Source: Alkalispirochaeta americana
Lineage (GTDB): Bacteria; Spirochaetota; Spirochaetia; DSM-27196; Alkalispirochaetaceae
DNA length: 64,000 nucleotides
Assembly: GCF_900156105.1 (NCBI RefSeq)
Contig: NZ_FTMS01000001.1
Location: 248,001-312,000 of the forward strand
Reading direction: 5' to 3'
Part shown: positions 7,460-18,541 of the stretch, piece after piece
Position numbering within the stretch: the stretch's first letter is position 1
Layout: every line of letters starts with the position of its first letter
Translations under genes and position numbers: made by a program
Notes under the pieces: model-generated
Seen by the model: only the letters and a program-made list of their open reading frames with translations
What the model was told of the DNA's origin: nothing
Databases searched by the model: none

Positions 7460-10357
7460 ATGTACTGTATTCTAGTGGAAGCGGGTGGCCTTCACCAGAT
7501 GGCGCGGATTCACCCATCCTGGCACCGGCGGTTTTTGCTGGAGCTGGGCGAACTCTTGCGCCGGTATGGTTTTGCGCTCCTTCGTCACGATGGCGATCAA
7601 CTTCTCTTTCTGCAGGAGGAACCGCCCCGGGTTTCCTCCCAGGAGGAAGCTACCGCAGTGGTGGGGGAGCTCCTGCGCGGGCTCCAGACATTCCTCGTCA
7701 ATTGCGCCGAAAATCTTCTGGATTACACGGTTTTGCTCGAGGCCGACGTGAAAGACCGGGCCGGTGCAGCCGGGGCGTTCCCTCTCTTCGTTCAGCGCCT
7801 TTCTTCGGTTCGGCAGGAAAACACCCTGTATCTCACCGAAGAGGCAGCAGAGTATTTTCATGCTCTTCTTGAGATGACCCGGGAGGGGGCGTTGTTTCGT
7901 GTAATCTCCCTGTCCCGGGACGATCACGACAGGCCCGGACCCTACGATCGGGTGCTTCGGCAGGGGTGTTCCCAACCAGCGCTGGATCTCATCGTTGAAA
8001 CCCTCTCCCGGGAGGGGAAGCACCGGGGATTCTGGTTTCATGGTCCGGATCGGTCAGCCGTGGCAACCCTGGTTGGAACTATTCTGGAAAGGGACGGCTC
8101 CGGCCCGGCGGTCCTGATCCAGTGTTCCCGGGCCATGACGCGTCGGGACTTCCTGCGCAGGGTGATCCAGGCGATCCCGGACACTCCGGTCCCGGAGTCG
8201 GAACGCTCCGAGGAAGATCGGGTCTACACTGCCCTGCGAGAGCAGCTGAAGGAACCCTGTCGGGGCTACCTGGCCCGGAATATGGTTGATTGTGACCTTC
8301 AGGGTACCGCAGCGTTTCTGGTGCGGCGGTTTTTTCTGAGCGATTCCCAGCGCCGGGTCTACCTGGCCGATTGCGATCTCTGCGAGGGAGCGGCCCGGGA
8401 GTTCCTCTCATGGATTCCCGAAACGACCTCGCTGGCTCCCCTGGTAGTCTCCTCTGCCGCTCCTCCTCCCGAGGGGAGTCAGGAGCTTTGGACGGTAACT
8501 GATCTTTCCCCCCAGGGGGACAGCCCTTCGCCGCCCCCGGCCTCATTGCTCACCACAGCCTCGGAAGCGCGGAATCGCGGCGAATTCAGCCGGGCTCTCC
8601 GCTATTGGGTGAACTGCTTCGGCCCGGGCCGGAGCCTGGGAGCTATCTTTCACCGGGGGCTGAAACCGCAGTATCGGAGAGTTCTTTTCCTTGTGTTTCT
8701 CGCCGATGGACGGGGAGGGCTCTCGTTTCTGGACGATCTCTGCCGTGGTGCAGGGCTTTCCCCGGTGGAACAAAGCCATGCCCTGAGAGAACTCGTGCAG
8801 GTCGGGCTTCTTTCATCTCTGAATCCCCCGAGAGTTCACGAGGCGGTGGCGCGCACCGCTGATACGATTCTGGAGTCCCGGGGCCGGAAAAAGCTGGAAC
8901 AGCAGGTTTCCAACCATTTGGCTGAACGCGTTATGGCGGAATCCCTGCCGCTCACTCCCGAACTCTGGGAGCTCCTGCGCAGCGGTCTCTCCCGGAAGGA
9001 CCAGATCCCCCTTTTGCATCTTCTTCTTCAGAGAATCGCCGAGGGAGGAGGAGAAGATGAGCTGGAGGGGCTTGCCAGGGATCTTCCCCGGGAGATGAAA
9101 ACCAGTCTGGATAGCGCAGAGCTTCGCCTGGCCCTGCGTTGGACCAAAGGTCCCGGGGCCTGCCCGGACCTGGCTGAGAGGCTTTCTCTCGGGAACGACC
9201 GGGCACCCTCTCCCTGGGAAAGTGATTTTATTCTTGCCCTGGCAGAGTACGAGTTAGCGCGACGGGACTACGTAAAAGCGCTCAAACTCTGTAAGACTGC
9301 GCTTCTTCTGAACCTCGAAGGGGCGGAACATGGCCATGGCAGGGTATCGGCCGCTCCCGGGGGTCGCTCCTGCCGGGGAAACGCCCATCTTCTGATGGCC
9401 CGGATCGCTCTCTATCAGGGGCAGGTCAGGGAAGCCGCGCAGTATCTCTCCTTTGCCCGGGACGAAGGAGAGGGGGACGCTCTTGTTTTCTGCGAGGCCA
9501 GGAGTCTTGAGGGGGTGCACTGTTTCCTCCTGGGAAATTACACGCGGGCTGATCGGATTTTCGGGGAAGTCCAGCCGCGTCTTTTTGAGGCAGGGGCAAC
9601 CCACCAGCTTCTTCTTTCCTGGTTTGCCAGAGCTCGCATACGGTTCGAACTGGGGGAATACACCGAGGCTCGGGCCGGTTTTGCCTTTCTGGAGCGATAT
9701 AGCGGAGAACGGGGAATTCCCCCGATACAAAACGTCGCCCGGGCATGGAAAAGACGAGCGACCTTTTTTCTGAGCGATAGTTCCGGAGAAGACCCCGAGG
9801 AAGGGGATCCCCGGGCGGAGGATCTCTCCCGGGAGGAGGTCTTCTTTCTCGCCGAGGCCCTCTGCCGGAGAGGACATTTTGACCGGGCCTTGCCTCTCCT
9901 TGAGGATATCTGTGCCGCCGAAGAGGGGACCGATCGCTGGCCCCGCCTGGGTGTCGCCTGGGAGAACGGCTTTGCCCCCCTGGAGGATCTTCTGGTGGCC
10001 TCGTCGTCCGGCGTGAGCGAGCTGGGTCGTCTTGCCACGGCCTGTCGGGCCTGGGCGCTGGCAAAGACAGGCAGGATGGACGAGGCGGTGCCTCTCTTCT
10101 TCGGCCTCACCCGGGGAGGAAACGGCGCGGCTCAGGATCCTCAGGCCCTGCTGTTTACGTACCTTTATTCCACGGTGCTTCCCGAGAAGCGGTCTCCCGA
10201 TCAGGATGACCGGGCCACCGTTCTGGGAAGGGCTGTAAAGCTCTGCCAGGAGCGGTCGAGCCGGATCGAGGGGTACCAGGACAGGATGCGATTTACCCGT
10301 GATAATCTCTGGACGAGGGAGTTGCTGGAGGCGGCCCGCCGGTATAACCTGGTCTAG
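7460..10357 (+). CDS. large ATPase-like/TPR regulatory-type protein
   Basis: The 965-residue soluble protein appears to have three parts. Residues 1-160 resemble a worn nucleotide-cyclase or GGDEF-like fold (LRRYGFALLRHDGDQLLFLQE). Residues about 165-400 are laid out like a STAND/AAA ATPase, but where a Walker A loop is expected there is FHGPDRSAVATLV with no P-loop lysine. Residues about 550-965 are helical hairpins with TPR-like periodicity (ALAEYELARRDYVKALKLCKTAL, and similar). This arrangement recalls bacterial cyclase-ATPase-TPR signalling proteins that have lost catalysis. No Shine-Dalgarno site is evident before ATG 7460; GTG 7475 is an alternative start. The function is unknown. Confidence 0.75.
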   Translation: MYCILVEAGGLHQMARIHPSWHRRFLLELGELLRRYGFALLRHDGDQLLFLQEEPPRVSSQEEATAVVGELLRGLQTFLVNCAENLLDYTVLLEADVKDRAGAAGAFPLFVQRLSSVRQENTLYLTEEAAEYFHALLEMTREGALFRVISLSRDDHDRPGPYDRVLRQGCSQPALDLIVETLSREGKHRGFWFHGPDRSAVATLVGTILERDGSGPAVLIQCSRAMTRRDFLRRVIQAIPDTPVPESERSEEDRVYTALREQLKEPCRGYLARNMVDCDLQGTAAFLVRRFFLSDSQRRVYLADCDLCEGAAREFLSWIPETTSLAPLVVSSAAPPPEGSQELWTVTDLSPQGDSPSPPPASLLTTASEARNRGEFSRALRYWVNCFGPGRSLGAIFHRGLKPQYRRVLFLVFLADGRGGLSFLDDLCRGAGLSPVEQSHALRELVQVGLLSSLNPPRVHEAVARTADTILESRGRKKLEQQVSNHLAERVMAESLPLTPELWELLRSGLSRKDQIPLLHLLLQRIAEGGGEDELEGLARDLPREMKTSLDSAELRLALRWTKGPGACPDLAERLSLGNDRAPSPWESDFILALAEYELARRDYVKALKLCKTALLLNLEGAEHGHGRVSAAPGGRSCRGNAHLLMARIALYQGQVREAAQYLSFARDEGEGDALVFCEARSLEGVHCFLLGNYTRADRIFGEVQPRLFEAGATHQLLLSWFARARIRFELGEYTEARAGFAFLERYSGERGIPPIQNVARAWKRRATFFLSDSSGEDPEEGDPRAEDLSREEVFFLAEALCRRGHFDRALPLLEDICAAEEGTDRWPRLGVAWENGFAPLEDLLVASSSGVSELGRLATACRAWALAKTGRMDEAVPLFFGLTRGGNGAAQDPQALLFTYLYSTVLPEKRSPDQDDRATVLGRAVKLCQERSSRIEGYQDRMRFTRDNLWTRELLEAARRYNLV

Positions 10358-10388
10358 GGGAAATAGGTCCTCCACAGGACCGTTCCCC
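10357..10388 (+). terminator. stem-loop after the TPR gene
   Basis: GGTCCT-CCAC-AGGACC is a perfect inner stem, extended by GGGGAA pairing with TTCCCC. It begins at the last base of the TPR gene's stop codon and ends just before the tRNA promoter. There is no long T-tract, so termination is only probable. Confidence 0.4.
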
Positions 10389-10389
10389 C

Positions 10390-10418
10390 TTGACAGGTTG
10401 GAAGCGTTTCGGTAAAGT
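10390..10418 (+). promoter_or_regulatory. sigma-70 promoter of the CAT-anticodon tRNA
   Basis: TTGACA (10390-10395), a 17-base spacer and TAAAGT (10413-10418) form a near-consensus sigma-70 promoter, with the tRNA beginning 18 bases further on. Confidence 0.75.
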
Positions 10419-10435
10419 CTGCCCTCGTAACAGAG

Positions 10436-10508
10436 GGTGGCGTAGCTCAGTCGGTAGAGCAAGCGGCTCATATCCGCTCGGTCAGGGGTTCAAGTCCCTT
10501 CGCCACTA
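10436..10508 (+). tRNA. tRNA with CAT anticodon (Met elongator or Ile2)
   Basis: A full cloverleaf can be drawn: acceptor GGTGGCG/CGCCACT (the first pair is G-T), D-stem GCTC/GAGC, anticodon stem AGCGG/CCGCT with loop CTCATAT, and T-arm AGGGG-TTCAAGT-CCCTT. The anticodon is CAT. The lack of the initiator-type unpaired first base suggests elongator Met, but a tRNA-Ile read through lysidine cannot be excluded. CCA is not encoded. Confidence 0.9.
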
Positions 10509-10518
10509 TCTTTTTATC

Positions 10519-10548
10519 AAGCGCATTCCCTGGGGAGTGCGCTTTTTT
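10519..10548 (+). terminator. intrinsic terminator after the tRNA
   Basis: AAGCGCATTCC and GGAGTGCGCTT form an 11-base stem with one G-T pair, followed by a T-run. It ends the tRNA transcript before the convergent nrdR. Confidence 0.85.
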
Positions 10549-10642
10549 ATTATTTCCGGTCTCTGTATATTCTCTGGGGTCTGGATTTTCTCTGGGGCTA
10601 GAAGGGCGGTCGTTGCGGCTACCCAAGGCAACCCTGCTTGAG

Positions 10643-11104
10643 CTATCCCTGCTCAAGCAGCTCGATTTCGCGGATAAACTCGTGGACACTCTCAAAGTTC
10701 CGGTAGACCGAGGCAAAGCGCACGTAGGCAACCCGATCGATCGTGTACAGGCGACCCAGGACCATCTCTCCCAGGCGGGATGCAGGAATCTCGTGGGAAT
10801 CCATTCCCTCGCGGGTGGCCTCCTCTTCAAGCTCGTCGATCATGGAGAGAATCGCGGTCTGGCTCACCGGTCGCTTCCGCAGGGCCTGCTGGATTCCCTT
10901 CTCCAGCTTTGCCCGGTCAAAAGGCTCCCGTCGGGACTCGCTTTTTTTTACCACCATCAGGGGCTTCTCCTCGATTCGCTCGTAGGAGGTGAAGCGGTAT
11001 CCGCAAACCTCGCACTGTCGGCGGCGGCGAATCGTTCCCCCATCGGCCAGGGCCCGGGATTCTATAACACGGTCTTCCAGAGATGTACACTTTGGGCAAC
11101 GCAC
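10643..11104 (-). CDS. nrdR: transcriptional regulator NrdR
   Basis: NrdR represses ribonucleotide reductase genes in response to the ATP/dATP ratio. The 153-residue product has the N-terminal zinc ribbon (C3, C6, C31, C34) followed by the ATP-cone domain (KPLMVVKKSESRREPFDRAKLEKGI). The start is GTG at 11104, with GGGAGAGG just upstream. No reductase gene is in this window and I saw no convincing NrdR-box pair, so its targets lie elsewhere. Confidence 0.95.
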   Translation of the reverse strand: MRCPKCTSLEDRVIESRALADGGTIRRRRQCEVCGYRFTSYERIEEKPLMVVKKSESRREPFDRAKLEKGIQQALRKRPVSQTAILSMIDELEEEATREGMDSHEIPASRLGEMVLGRLYTIDRVAYVRFASVYRNFESVHEFIREIELLEQG

Positions 11105-11150
11105 AGGCCTCTCCCGATTTCTTGAGCTCCGCAGGTTCCGGCGGTCGCCT

Positions 11151-11180
11151 ACTCTAGCACAGGGGCAGGGGGTTGTGCAA
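11151..11180 (-). promoter_or_regulatory. probable nrdR promoter
   Basis: On the minus strand TTGCAC (11180-11175), an 18-base spacer and TAGAGT (11156-11151) lie about 50 bases upstream of the nrdR start, in the gap after the chemotaxis gene. Confidence 0.5.
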
Positions 11181-11256
11181 TTTTCCCGGAGCCCCCGGCC
11201 TGTGTCTCACGTGGGAGTGCGGGTGCGGGTGCATCTGCCGGTGGGGCCCTATTATA

Positions 11257-12900
11257 TCAAACCCTGTGATCCTCCCCGATTTTTATCGCCAGAGAGCGAT
11301 GAATCAGTTCAGAGACCTGCCGGTCCACCGTCTGGGCCTGCTCTCTCACCCTGGTGAGCTTCTGCATGATCTGGCTTCCGTTTTCGTTATGGGACGAGAG
11401 GAGCTCTATCTGGCGGGAAACTTCCTGAAGCTTCTCCGTGAGGTCCTGAAAGGATCGCTGGTATTCATCAAGATTCGTCTGAGTCTCCATGGCCACCTCT
11501 GCCACGTGTTCGGAATCATTGTGAATTGCAGCAAGGTCATGACCCAACCGCTCGCCGAAGGAGATGAACCCCTGCGTGCTGGTATCGATCGTCTCGATAT
11601 ATCGACGGGCGCTCTCCAGTTCGCTGTGGATTCTCTCGTAGGAGTTCTTTGCCCGTACGCCATCGCTGGTGGAGGCATCCACGGATTCCTTCATCTCCGT
11701 TATGATCGATGATATCTCCGAGGATCGCTGGTTTGCATCGGTGGCCAGGGACCTGATCTTGTGGGCCACCACAGCGAACCCCCGGCCTGCGCTTCCGGCG
11801 TTGGCCGCCTCGATGGAAGCATTCATGGCGAGCAAATGAGTCTGGTCGGCGATGTTCCGGATCATGGCGTTGATTTCCGTGAGTTGGGTCTGACGCTGCT
11901 CGATCATGCCGATCCGGTTGAGGACGCTCGCCAGATCGGTCTCTCCTGTCTTGCAGGCCTCTTCCAGGCGCCGGGCGGCCTCGCGGGTTTGCAGAATTTC
12001 CCGGGAGGTCTGGTGGAGTGTGTTGTTCAACTCCTCCCGGACCTCCAGGGAGTTGCAAAGCCGTTCTTCCTGCTCCCCCAGGCGGAGCAAGACCAGCGCC
12101 ATTGCCTCGGTGACGCGGGAGAGGGTGCTTTGCGAAGTCTGAAGACTGTTGTGCATTGTCCCTGCATCGGAACTGATCTGGTGGACCGTATCGGAATAGG
12201 CGGAGAAGATCGTCTCGATGCCGCCCATCTTGTCCTGGGTCTCGCTATGGGTGTGCTTGAGAGGTTCCTGAAGACCGTTCATCTCCTGAATGATCGTTCG
12301 CAGTTTTACCAGGGCCTGATGACTTTGCTCGTTGGAGTCGGCTGCCTGTTTCAGGAGAATCTTGGTGACGATCCCCACCACCATCCCTGCCGCTCCTCCA
12401 AAGAAGAGAACCACCGAAAAGAGCGGTATTCTTGCTATCAGGGCGGCGTTGGCACTGCCGGAGATATGATACCCCAGGATCGTTGCCGCCACGGCGCAGG
12501 AGGCCAGGGGAAAGGCGGGGTGCACCACCACACCCGTAGGGAAAATGACCACCAGGAGCAACCCCAGCACGGAAATGAGGACCGTAGCGTATTCTCCCGG
12601 AGGGGAGAGGCCGGGCAGGGCCAGAAAGGTGATAATCAGTATAAAGAGGGAGAAGAACAATATCCCCCCTGTCACGATCCGCCCCCGGGAGATAAGGATC
12701 AGACAGGCCAGCCCGTTCGCCAGGGCTATTCCTGCGGCAATCGTGGCCGGAATATTCTGGAGAAGGACAAAGAAGATCGGCGCGAGGACCAGGGCGATGA
12801 CACTGAGGATCGCGACAAACCAGAGGGCTACCGTCTGTTCCAGCCCGGCCGTGCCGGCACGGCTTTTTCCAAAATCCGGCAAAAACGCTCGTTTTTTCAT
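11257..12900 (-). CDS. methyl-accepting chemotaxis protein with six-helix membrane domain
   Basis: The 547-residue receptor starts at ATG 12900 (MKKRAFLP); the longer open frame upstream is only the antisense of cysS. Six hydrophobic helices occupy about residues 20-190 with very short loops, so there is no periplasmic ligand-binding domain and no clear HAMP domain. The cytoplasmic part has the conserved signalling hairpin (IADQTHLLAMNASIEAANAGSAGRGFAVVA, written here as its two ends IADQTHLLAMNA and AGRGFAVVA) flanked by long coiled coils. It presumably signals to the CheA-CheY pathway and may sense a membrane-related cue. It is divergent from cysS. Confidence 0.85.
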   Translation of the reverse strand: MKKRAFLPDFGKSRAGTAGLEQTVALWFVAILSVIALVLAPIFFVLLQNIPATIAAGIALANGLACLILISRGRIVTGGILFFSLFILIITFLALPGLSPPGEYATVLISVLGLLLVVIFPTGVVVHPAFPLASCAVAATILGYHISGSANAALIARIPLFSVVLFFGGAAGMVVGIVTKILLKQAADSNEQSHQALVKLRTIIQEMNGLQEPLKHTHSETQDKMGGIETIFSAYSDTVHQISSDAGTMHNSLQTSQSTLSRVTEAMALVLLRLGEQEERLCNSLEVREELNNTLHQTSREILQTREAARRLEEACKTGETDLASVLNRIGMIEQRQTQLTEINAMIRNIADQTHLLAMNASIEAANAGSAGRGFAVVAHKIRSLATDANQRSSEISSIITEMKESVDASTSDGVRAKNSYERIHSELESARRYIETIDTSTQGFISFGERLGHDLAAIHNDSEHVAEVAMETQTNLDEYQRSFQDLTEKLQEVSRQIELLSSHNENGSQIMQKLTRVREQAQTVDRQVSELIHRSLAIKIGEDHRV

Positions 12901-13002
12901 TGCCCCAAGTATAACGCAGGAGAAAAGAATCTTCCCGGGGATCGGAAAAAAAGTTGTTTTCGATCTTGCCGAAAAATCCCCGGCTGGGTACCGTTTACCC
13001 CT

Positions 13003-14673
13003 ATGGCAGATCAACCACTGTACGAGCAGATCGGTCTCACCGTGTTCAACTCCCTGAGTCGTTCCCGGGAGACCTTTCGTGCAATCAACCCTCCCCAGGT
13101 GGGGATGTATGTATGCGGCCCCACGGTTTACAGCGATCCTCATTTGGGGCACGCCCGGGCGGCTCTCGCCTTTGACACGGTCTTCCGGTATCTGCGTTTT
13201 CTGGGCTACCGGGTGCGCTATGTCCGAAACATCACCGATGTGGGGCATCTGGAAGACGAGACCACCGAGGCCGGAGAGGACAAAATACTCAAGCGGGCTC
13301 GCCTGGAGCGGCTCGAACCGATGGAGGTGGTCCAGCGCTACACCCTCCTTTACCGGGAAGGGATCAGCAAACTTGGCTGTCTGCCTCCCTCGATAGAGCC
13401 TGCCGCCAGCGGGCACATCGTGGAGCAAATCCAGGTGATCGAGCGGATCCTTGCAGCGGGTCTGGCCTACGAGCAAGAGGGGTCGGTTTATTTCGACTTG
13501 AACAAATATGTTCGTCAGGGAGGAGCCGTTCAGGGATCTCCCTACGGAAAACTTTCGGGAAAAATCTTCGAGGATCTCCTGGAAAACACCCGGAATACCT
13601 CGGGCCGGGAAGAAAAGCGGAACGCCCTGGATTTTGCCCTCTGGAAGCGGGCCGAGCCGGGTCATATCATGCGCTGGCCCAGCCCCTGGGGTGAGGGGTT
13701 TCCCGGTTGGCACCTGGAGTGCACCGCCATGAGCACGCGTTATCTGGGCGAGACCTTCGACATCCATGGCGGAGGATTGGACCTGCAGTTTCCCCACCAC
13801 GAAGCGGAAATTGCCCAAAGTCATGGTGCTTTCGGAGAGGATCCTGCCCGATACTGGCTGCACAGCAACATGCTTACCGTGGCAGGGCAAAAGATGGCCA
13901 AGAGCCTGGGTAACTTCATAACCCTGGAAGAGATCTTCTCCGGTGATCACCCAGCCCTGGACCAGGCCTGGGACCCCATGGTGGTCCGTTTTTTTATGCT
14001 CCAGTCCCATTATCGAAGCACCATCGATTTTTCCAACCAGGCCCTGGGGGCCGCCGAAAAGGGCTTCGGGCGCCTGATGGCTGCAGTTCAGGTGGCAGCG
14101 CACTACCTGGCGGAGCTTCCTGAAAATCAGGCAGAACCTCTGCCCCGGGCCACCTCTCAGGAAGATATCGCGGCCCGTCGCGCCGCAGCGCCCCAGGTGG
14201 ACACCCTGGCTGCCGCGGGCCGCAGGGTGCCCTTCCCGGGGAACATGGCCTTTGCTGCCGGGGATGATCACGCCCGGGCCGTGGCCTCCCAGATCGAGGC
14301 CTGCTGGAGCGCCATGAGCGACGATTTTCACACTCCCCGGACAATCGCCGCGCTCTTCGAGCTGGGAAAACTCATCCAGCGGCCTGATCACCTCCAGGCA
14401 GCCCCCGAGGTCCGCAGCGCCGCCGCTCGCACGCTGGTGGCGTTTTCCCGGGATGTACTGGGTCTCCTGCCCCCGGCTTCGAACGCAGCTGGTGGATCGG
14501 CAACCACCGAAGCCCCCCTGGAGGCAGCCCTGGAGCTGTTAATCGAAATCAGGAAAAAGGCACGGGACGAAAAGGACTTTTCCACGGCCGATGCGATTCG
14601 TGATCGTCTCAGTGCAGCAGGAATTCAATTCAAGGACGGGAAGGACGGGACCACAGGATGGACGCGAAAATAA
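13003..14673 (+). CDS. cysS: cysteinyl-tRNA synthetase
   Basis: This class I synthetase charges tRNA-Cys. The 556-residue protein starts at ATG 13003 (MADQPLYEQ); the frame is open further upstream but that stretch is antisense to the chemotaxis gene. It has the zinc-site Cys38 in [10 protein letters not shown], the HIGH-type motif HLGH at residues 47-50, the LECTAM and HHEAE zinc ligands, and KMAKS as the KMSKS loop. A low-complexity Ala-rich insertion (about 380-425) precedes the C-terminal helical domain. It overlaps sufE by 16 bases, so the two are co-translated. Confidence 0.95.
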   Translation: MADQPLYEQIGLTVFNSLSRSRETFRAINPPQVGMYVCGPTVYSDPHLGHARAALAFDTVFRYLRFLGYRVRYVRNITDVGHLEDETTEAGEDKILKRARLERLEPMEVVQRYTLLYREGISKLGCLPPSIEPAASGHIVEQIQVIERILAAGLAYEQEGSVYFDLNKYVRQGGAVQGSPYGKLSGKIFEDLLENTRNTSGREEKRNALDFALWKRAEPGHIMRWPSPWGEGFPGWHLECTAMSTRYLGETFDIHGGGLDLQFPHHEAEIAQSHGAFGEDPARYWLHSNMLTVAGQKMAKSLGNFITLEEIFSGDHPALDQAWDPMVVRFFMLQSHYRSTIDFSNQALGAAEKGFGRLMAAVQVAAHYLAELPENQAEPLPRATSQEDIAARRAAAPQVDTLAAAGRRVPFPGNMAFAAGDDHARAVASQIEACWSAMSDDFHTPRTIAALFELGKLIQRPDHLQAAPEVRSAAARTLVAFSRDVLGLLPPASNAAGGSATTEAPLEAALELLIEIRKKARDEKDFSTADAIRDRLSAAGIQFKDGKDGTTGWTRK

Positions 14674-15218
14674 TGAAAAGTCTCGGCGATATGCAGGCCT
14701 ATCTCGATGAAATCACGGAGGAGCTGCTGCTGCTCCGGGAGATCGATAACCTGGAGATGTACCGCCTCTTGACGGATCTGGGGAAGGAGCTCAAAGAGCT
14801 CCCTCCCGAGGAGTGTACCGAAGAGAATTACGTCTACGGTTGCATCAGCAACGTCTACATCGTGGACGAGTACGATCAGGGAAGAATGTTCTACCGGGGG
14901 AACTCCGATGCCCACGTGGTCCGGGGGTACCTGGCCATCCTTCTGAAGGCCCTCAGCGGACTGCCCCCCGAGGACGTAATAACCGGTACAAAAGAAGCCG
15001 TGGAGGCCTTTGCCCGCAAGACCGACCTGAAGACATCGCTCACGCCCAACCGGGCAAACGCCTTCGGGAACATTTACAAGCTCATGGTTGAAAAAGCAGC
15101 CCGGCGCATCTCCGGCGGGAGCGGAGCCCCGGAGCCCCGGCAAGGCCCGGAGCCCCGGCAAGGCCCGGGCTCCGGAGAAGACCCGGAGCCTGGAGAAGAC
15201 CCCCGCCCGCAGGCGTAG
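14658..15218 (+). CDS. sufE: SufE-family sulfur acceptor with repetitive tail
   Basis: SufE accepts persulfide from the SufS cysteine desulfurase and passes it to SufBCD. Residues 1-148 match the family, with the active cysteine C62 in YGCISNVYIV. The last 35 or so residues are a Pro/Glu/Gly-rich tail encoded by tandem repeats and are absent from ordinary SufE. The gene overlaps cysS, which couples cysteine use in translation and in Fe-S assembly by position only. The sufCBD genes lie 10 kb away in this window. ATG 14658 is used; ATG 14673 is an alternative. Confidence 0.88.
   Translation: MDAKIMKSLGDMQAYLDEITEELLLLREIDNLEMYRLLTDLGKELKELPPEECTEENYVYGCISNVYIVDEYDQGRMFYRGNSDAHVVRGYLAILLKALSGLPPEDVITGTKEAVEAFARKTDLKTSLTPNRANAFGNIYKLMVEKAARRISGGSGAPEPRQGPEPRQGPGSGEDPEPGEDPRPQA
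15131..15166 (+). repeat. 18-base tandem duplication in the sufE tail
   Basis: The unit GGAGCCCCGGCAAGGCCC occurs twice in direct succession and encodes the repeated peptide PEPRQG. A looser 17-18 base repetition around GGAGAAGACC follows to about 15212. Confidence 0.85.
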
Positions 15219-15256
15219 GCCTTCACCTCTCTCGAGGGTCTGCCCCGCCAAGGGCC

Positions 15257-16981
<1,725 letters not shown>

Positions 16982-16994
16982 TTACTATTGTTTC

Positions 16995-18476
16995 ATGAGT
17001 AGTGCAATCGATGGTCTGAAACCAAAAGAGGTCTGGAATTTTTTTGCCGAGATTTCCGCCATTCCCCGGGAATCGCGGAAAGAAGAAAAAATACGCAACT
17101 ACGTTCTGGAAAAAGCCCGGCTCTGGGGGCTTCCTTCCCGCAGCGACACCATCGGCAACGTGGTGGTGGAAAAACCGGCATCGCCCGGTTTCGAACACCT
17201 GCCGGTGACAGTCCTCCAGGGTCATCTGGACATGGTCTGCGAGCAGAACCGGGGCACTGGCCACAACTTTGACACCGATGGAATCGAACTGGTCCGACAG
17301 GGTGAGTGGCTTCGGGCGAACAACACCACCCTGGGGGCTGATAACGGCATCGCCGTGGCGATGATGCTGGCCCTTCTGGAGAGCGATGAGCCCCTGGGCC
17401 CGCTGGAGTGCCTCTTCACGGTAGACGAGGAAACAGGTCTCACCGGAGCCCTCGAGATGGACCCCTCCCTGATCAAGGGGCGTATCCTGATCAATCTGGA
17501 CAGCGAGGAAGAGGGGTATTTCTATATCGGCTGTGCCGGCGGGTGCAACACCTACATGGAGCTTCCCCTGGTGCGGGAGTCGTTCCCGCAGAACTCCTCT
17601 CCGGAGAAACCTGCCCGGGGAGCTCGCCTGGAAATCACCGGTCTTCAGGGTGGCCATTCCGGCATGGATATCCACGAGGGACGGGGCAATAGCCTGGTTC
17701 TGGGAGCGCGGTTGCTGGCCGAGCTCCGGCAGGAGTTTCCGGCCCTGATGGTCTCCCGCCTTTCCGGTGGGGGAAAGCATAATGCCATTCCCCGGGAGCT
17801 TGTAGCTGATCTGGCCTGGGCCGGCGTGAAGGGCCCTGATTTTGACCAGCTGCAGCGCCGGGTCGCCGACTGGGAGAAAACCTTCCGGCAGGAGCTCGGT
17901 TCGCTGGAGCCGGGGCTGAAGGTCTCCCTGAAGGAAAGTGAACTGCCGGAGCTGGTCCTCACCCCTGCCTGCTGTGATCGGGTGATCAACTTGCTTCTGG
18001 CCATTCCCCAGGGCGTGCTCGGTATGAGTCACGACGTCCCCGGTCTGGTGGAAACTTCGAACAACCTCGCTGCCGTGGACATGCCCGGAGACCGGCTCCT
18101 GGTCCTCACCAGCCAGCGCTCTTCCCGAAACACCCTCATCGACTGGGCCGGCCGTCATGTGGCCGCCCCGGCCCGTCTGGCCGGGGCCGAGGTCCGCGTT
18201 GGTGAGTGGTACCCTGCCTGGACCCCCAATGCCGAGAGCCCTCTGCTGGAGCGGGCTGTCCAGGTCTATCGGGACCTCCGGGGCCAGGACCCCCAGGTAA
18301 AGGCTGTTCATGCCGGGCTGGAGTGCGGCGTGATCCGTGATCGGGTGGGAGAAATGGACATGATCTCCCTGGGACCCGATCTGGTGGGGGTTCATACCCC
18401 GGAGGAGAAGCTGCATATCGCCTCGACAGAGCGGACCTGGGAGTTCTTGCTGAAGTTTCTCCAGGCTCTGGGCTAG
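16995..18476 (+). CDS. pepD: aminoacyl-histidine dipeptidase (PepD-type, M20 family)
   Basis: This cytoplasmic metallopeptidase cleaves Xaa-His dipeptides such as carnosine. The 493-residue product begins at ATG 16995 (MSSAIDGLKPKEVWNFF); upstream codons in the same frame are antisense of ilvC. The dizinc-site motifs are GHLDMVCEQN, GADNGIAVA and DEETGLTGA, and the lid region has GGHSGMDIHEGRGN. No Shine-Dalgarno site is obvious. It is divergent from ilvC. Confidence 0.92.
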   Translation: MSSAIDGLKPKEVWNFFAEISAIPRESRKEEKIRNYVLEKARLWGLPSRSDTIGNVVVEKPASPGFEHLPVTVLQGHLDMVCEQNRGTGHNFDTDGIELVRQGEWLRANNTTLGADNGIAVAMMLALLESDEPLGPLECLFTVDEETGLTGALEMDPSLIKGRILINLDSEEEGYFYIGCAGGCNTYMELPLVRESFPQNSSPEKPARGARLEITGLQGGHSGMDIHEGRGNSLVLGARLLAELRQEFPALMVSRLSGGGKHNAIPRELVADLAWAGVKGPDFDQLQRRVADWEKTFRQELGSLEPGLKVSLKESELPELVLTPACCDRVINLLLAIPQGVLGMSHDVPGLVETSNNLAAVDMPGDRLLVLTSQRSSRNTLIDWAGRHVAAPARLAGAEVRVGEWYPAWTPNAESPLLERAVQVYRDLRGQDPQVKAVHAGLECGVIRDRVGEMDMISLGPDLVGVHTPEEKLHIASTERTWEFLLKFLQALG

Positions 18477-18541
18477 AGAAAAAAGAGCAGCAGGGGTGCG
18501 GCTTGCGTGGCCGAACCCGTAATACGCAGAAGGAGGGCAGA

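Noticed and set aside
11761-13002. N-terminal extension of the cysS frame
   Set aside because: It is antisense to the chemoreceptor and unlike any synthetase; family homology begins at 13003.
11257-14391. Minus-strand frame of 1044 codons
   Set aside because: Only the part from 12900 on is the chemoreceptor; the upstream half is antisense of cysS.
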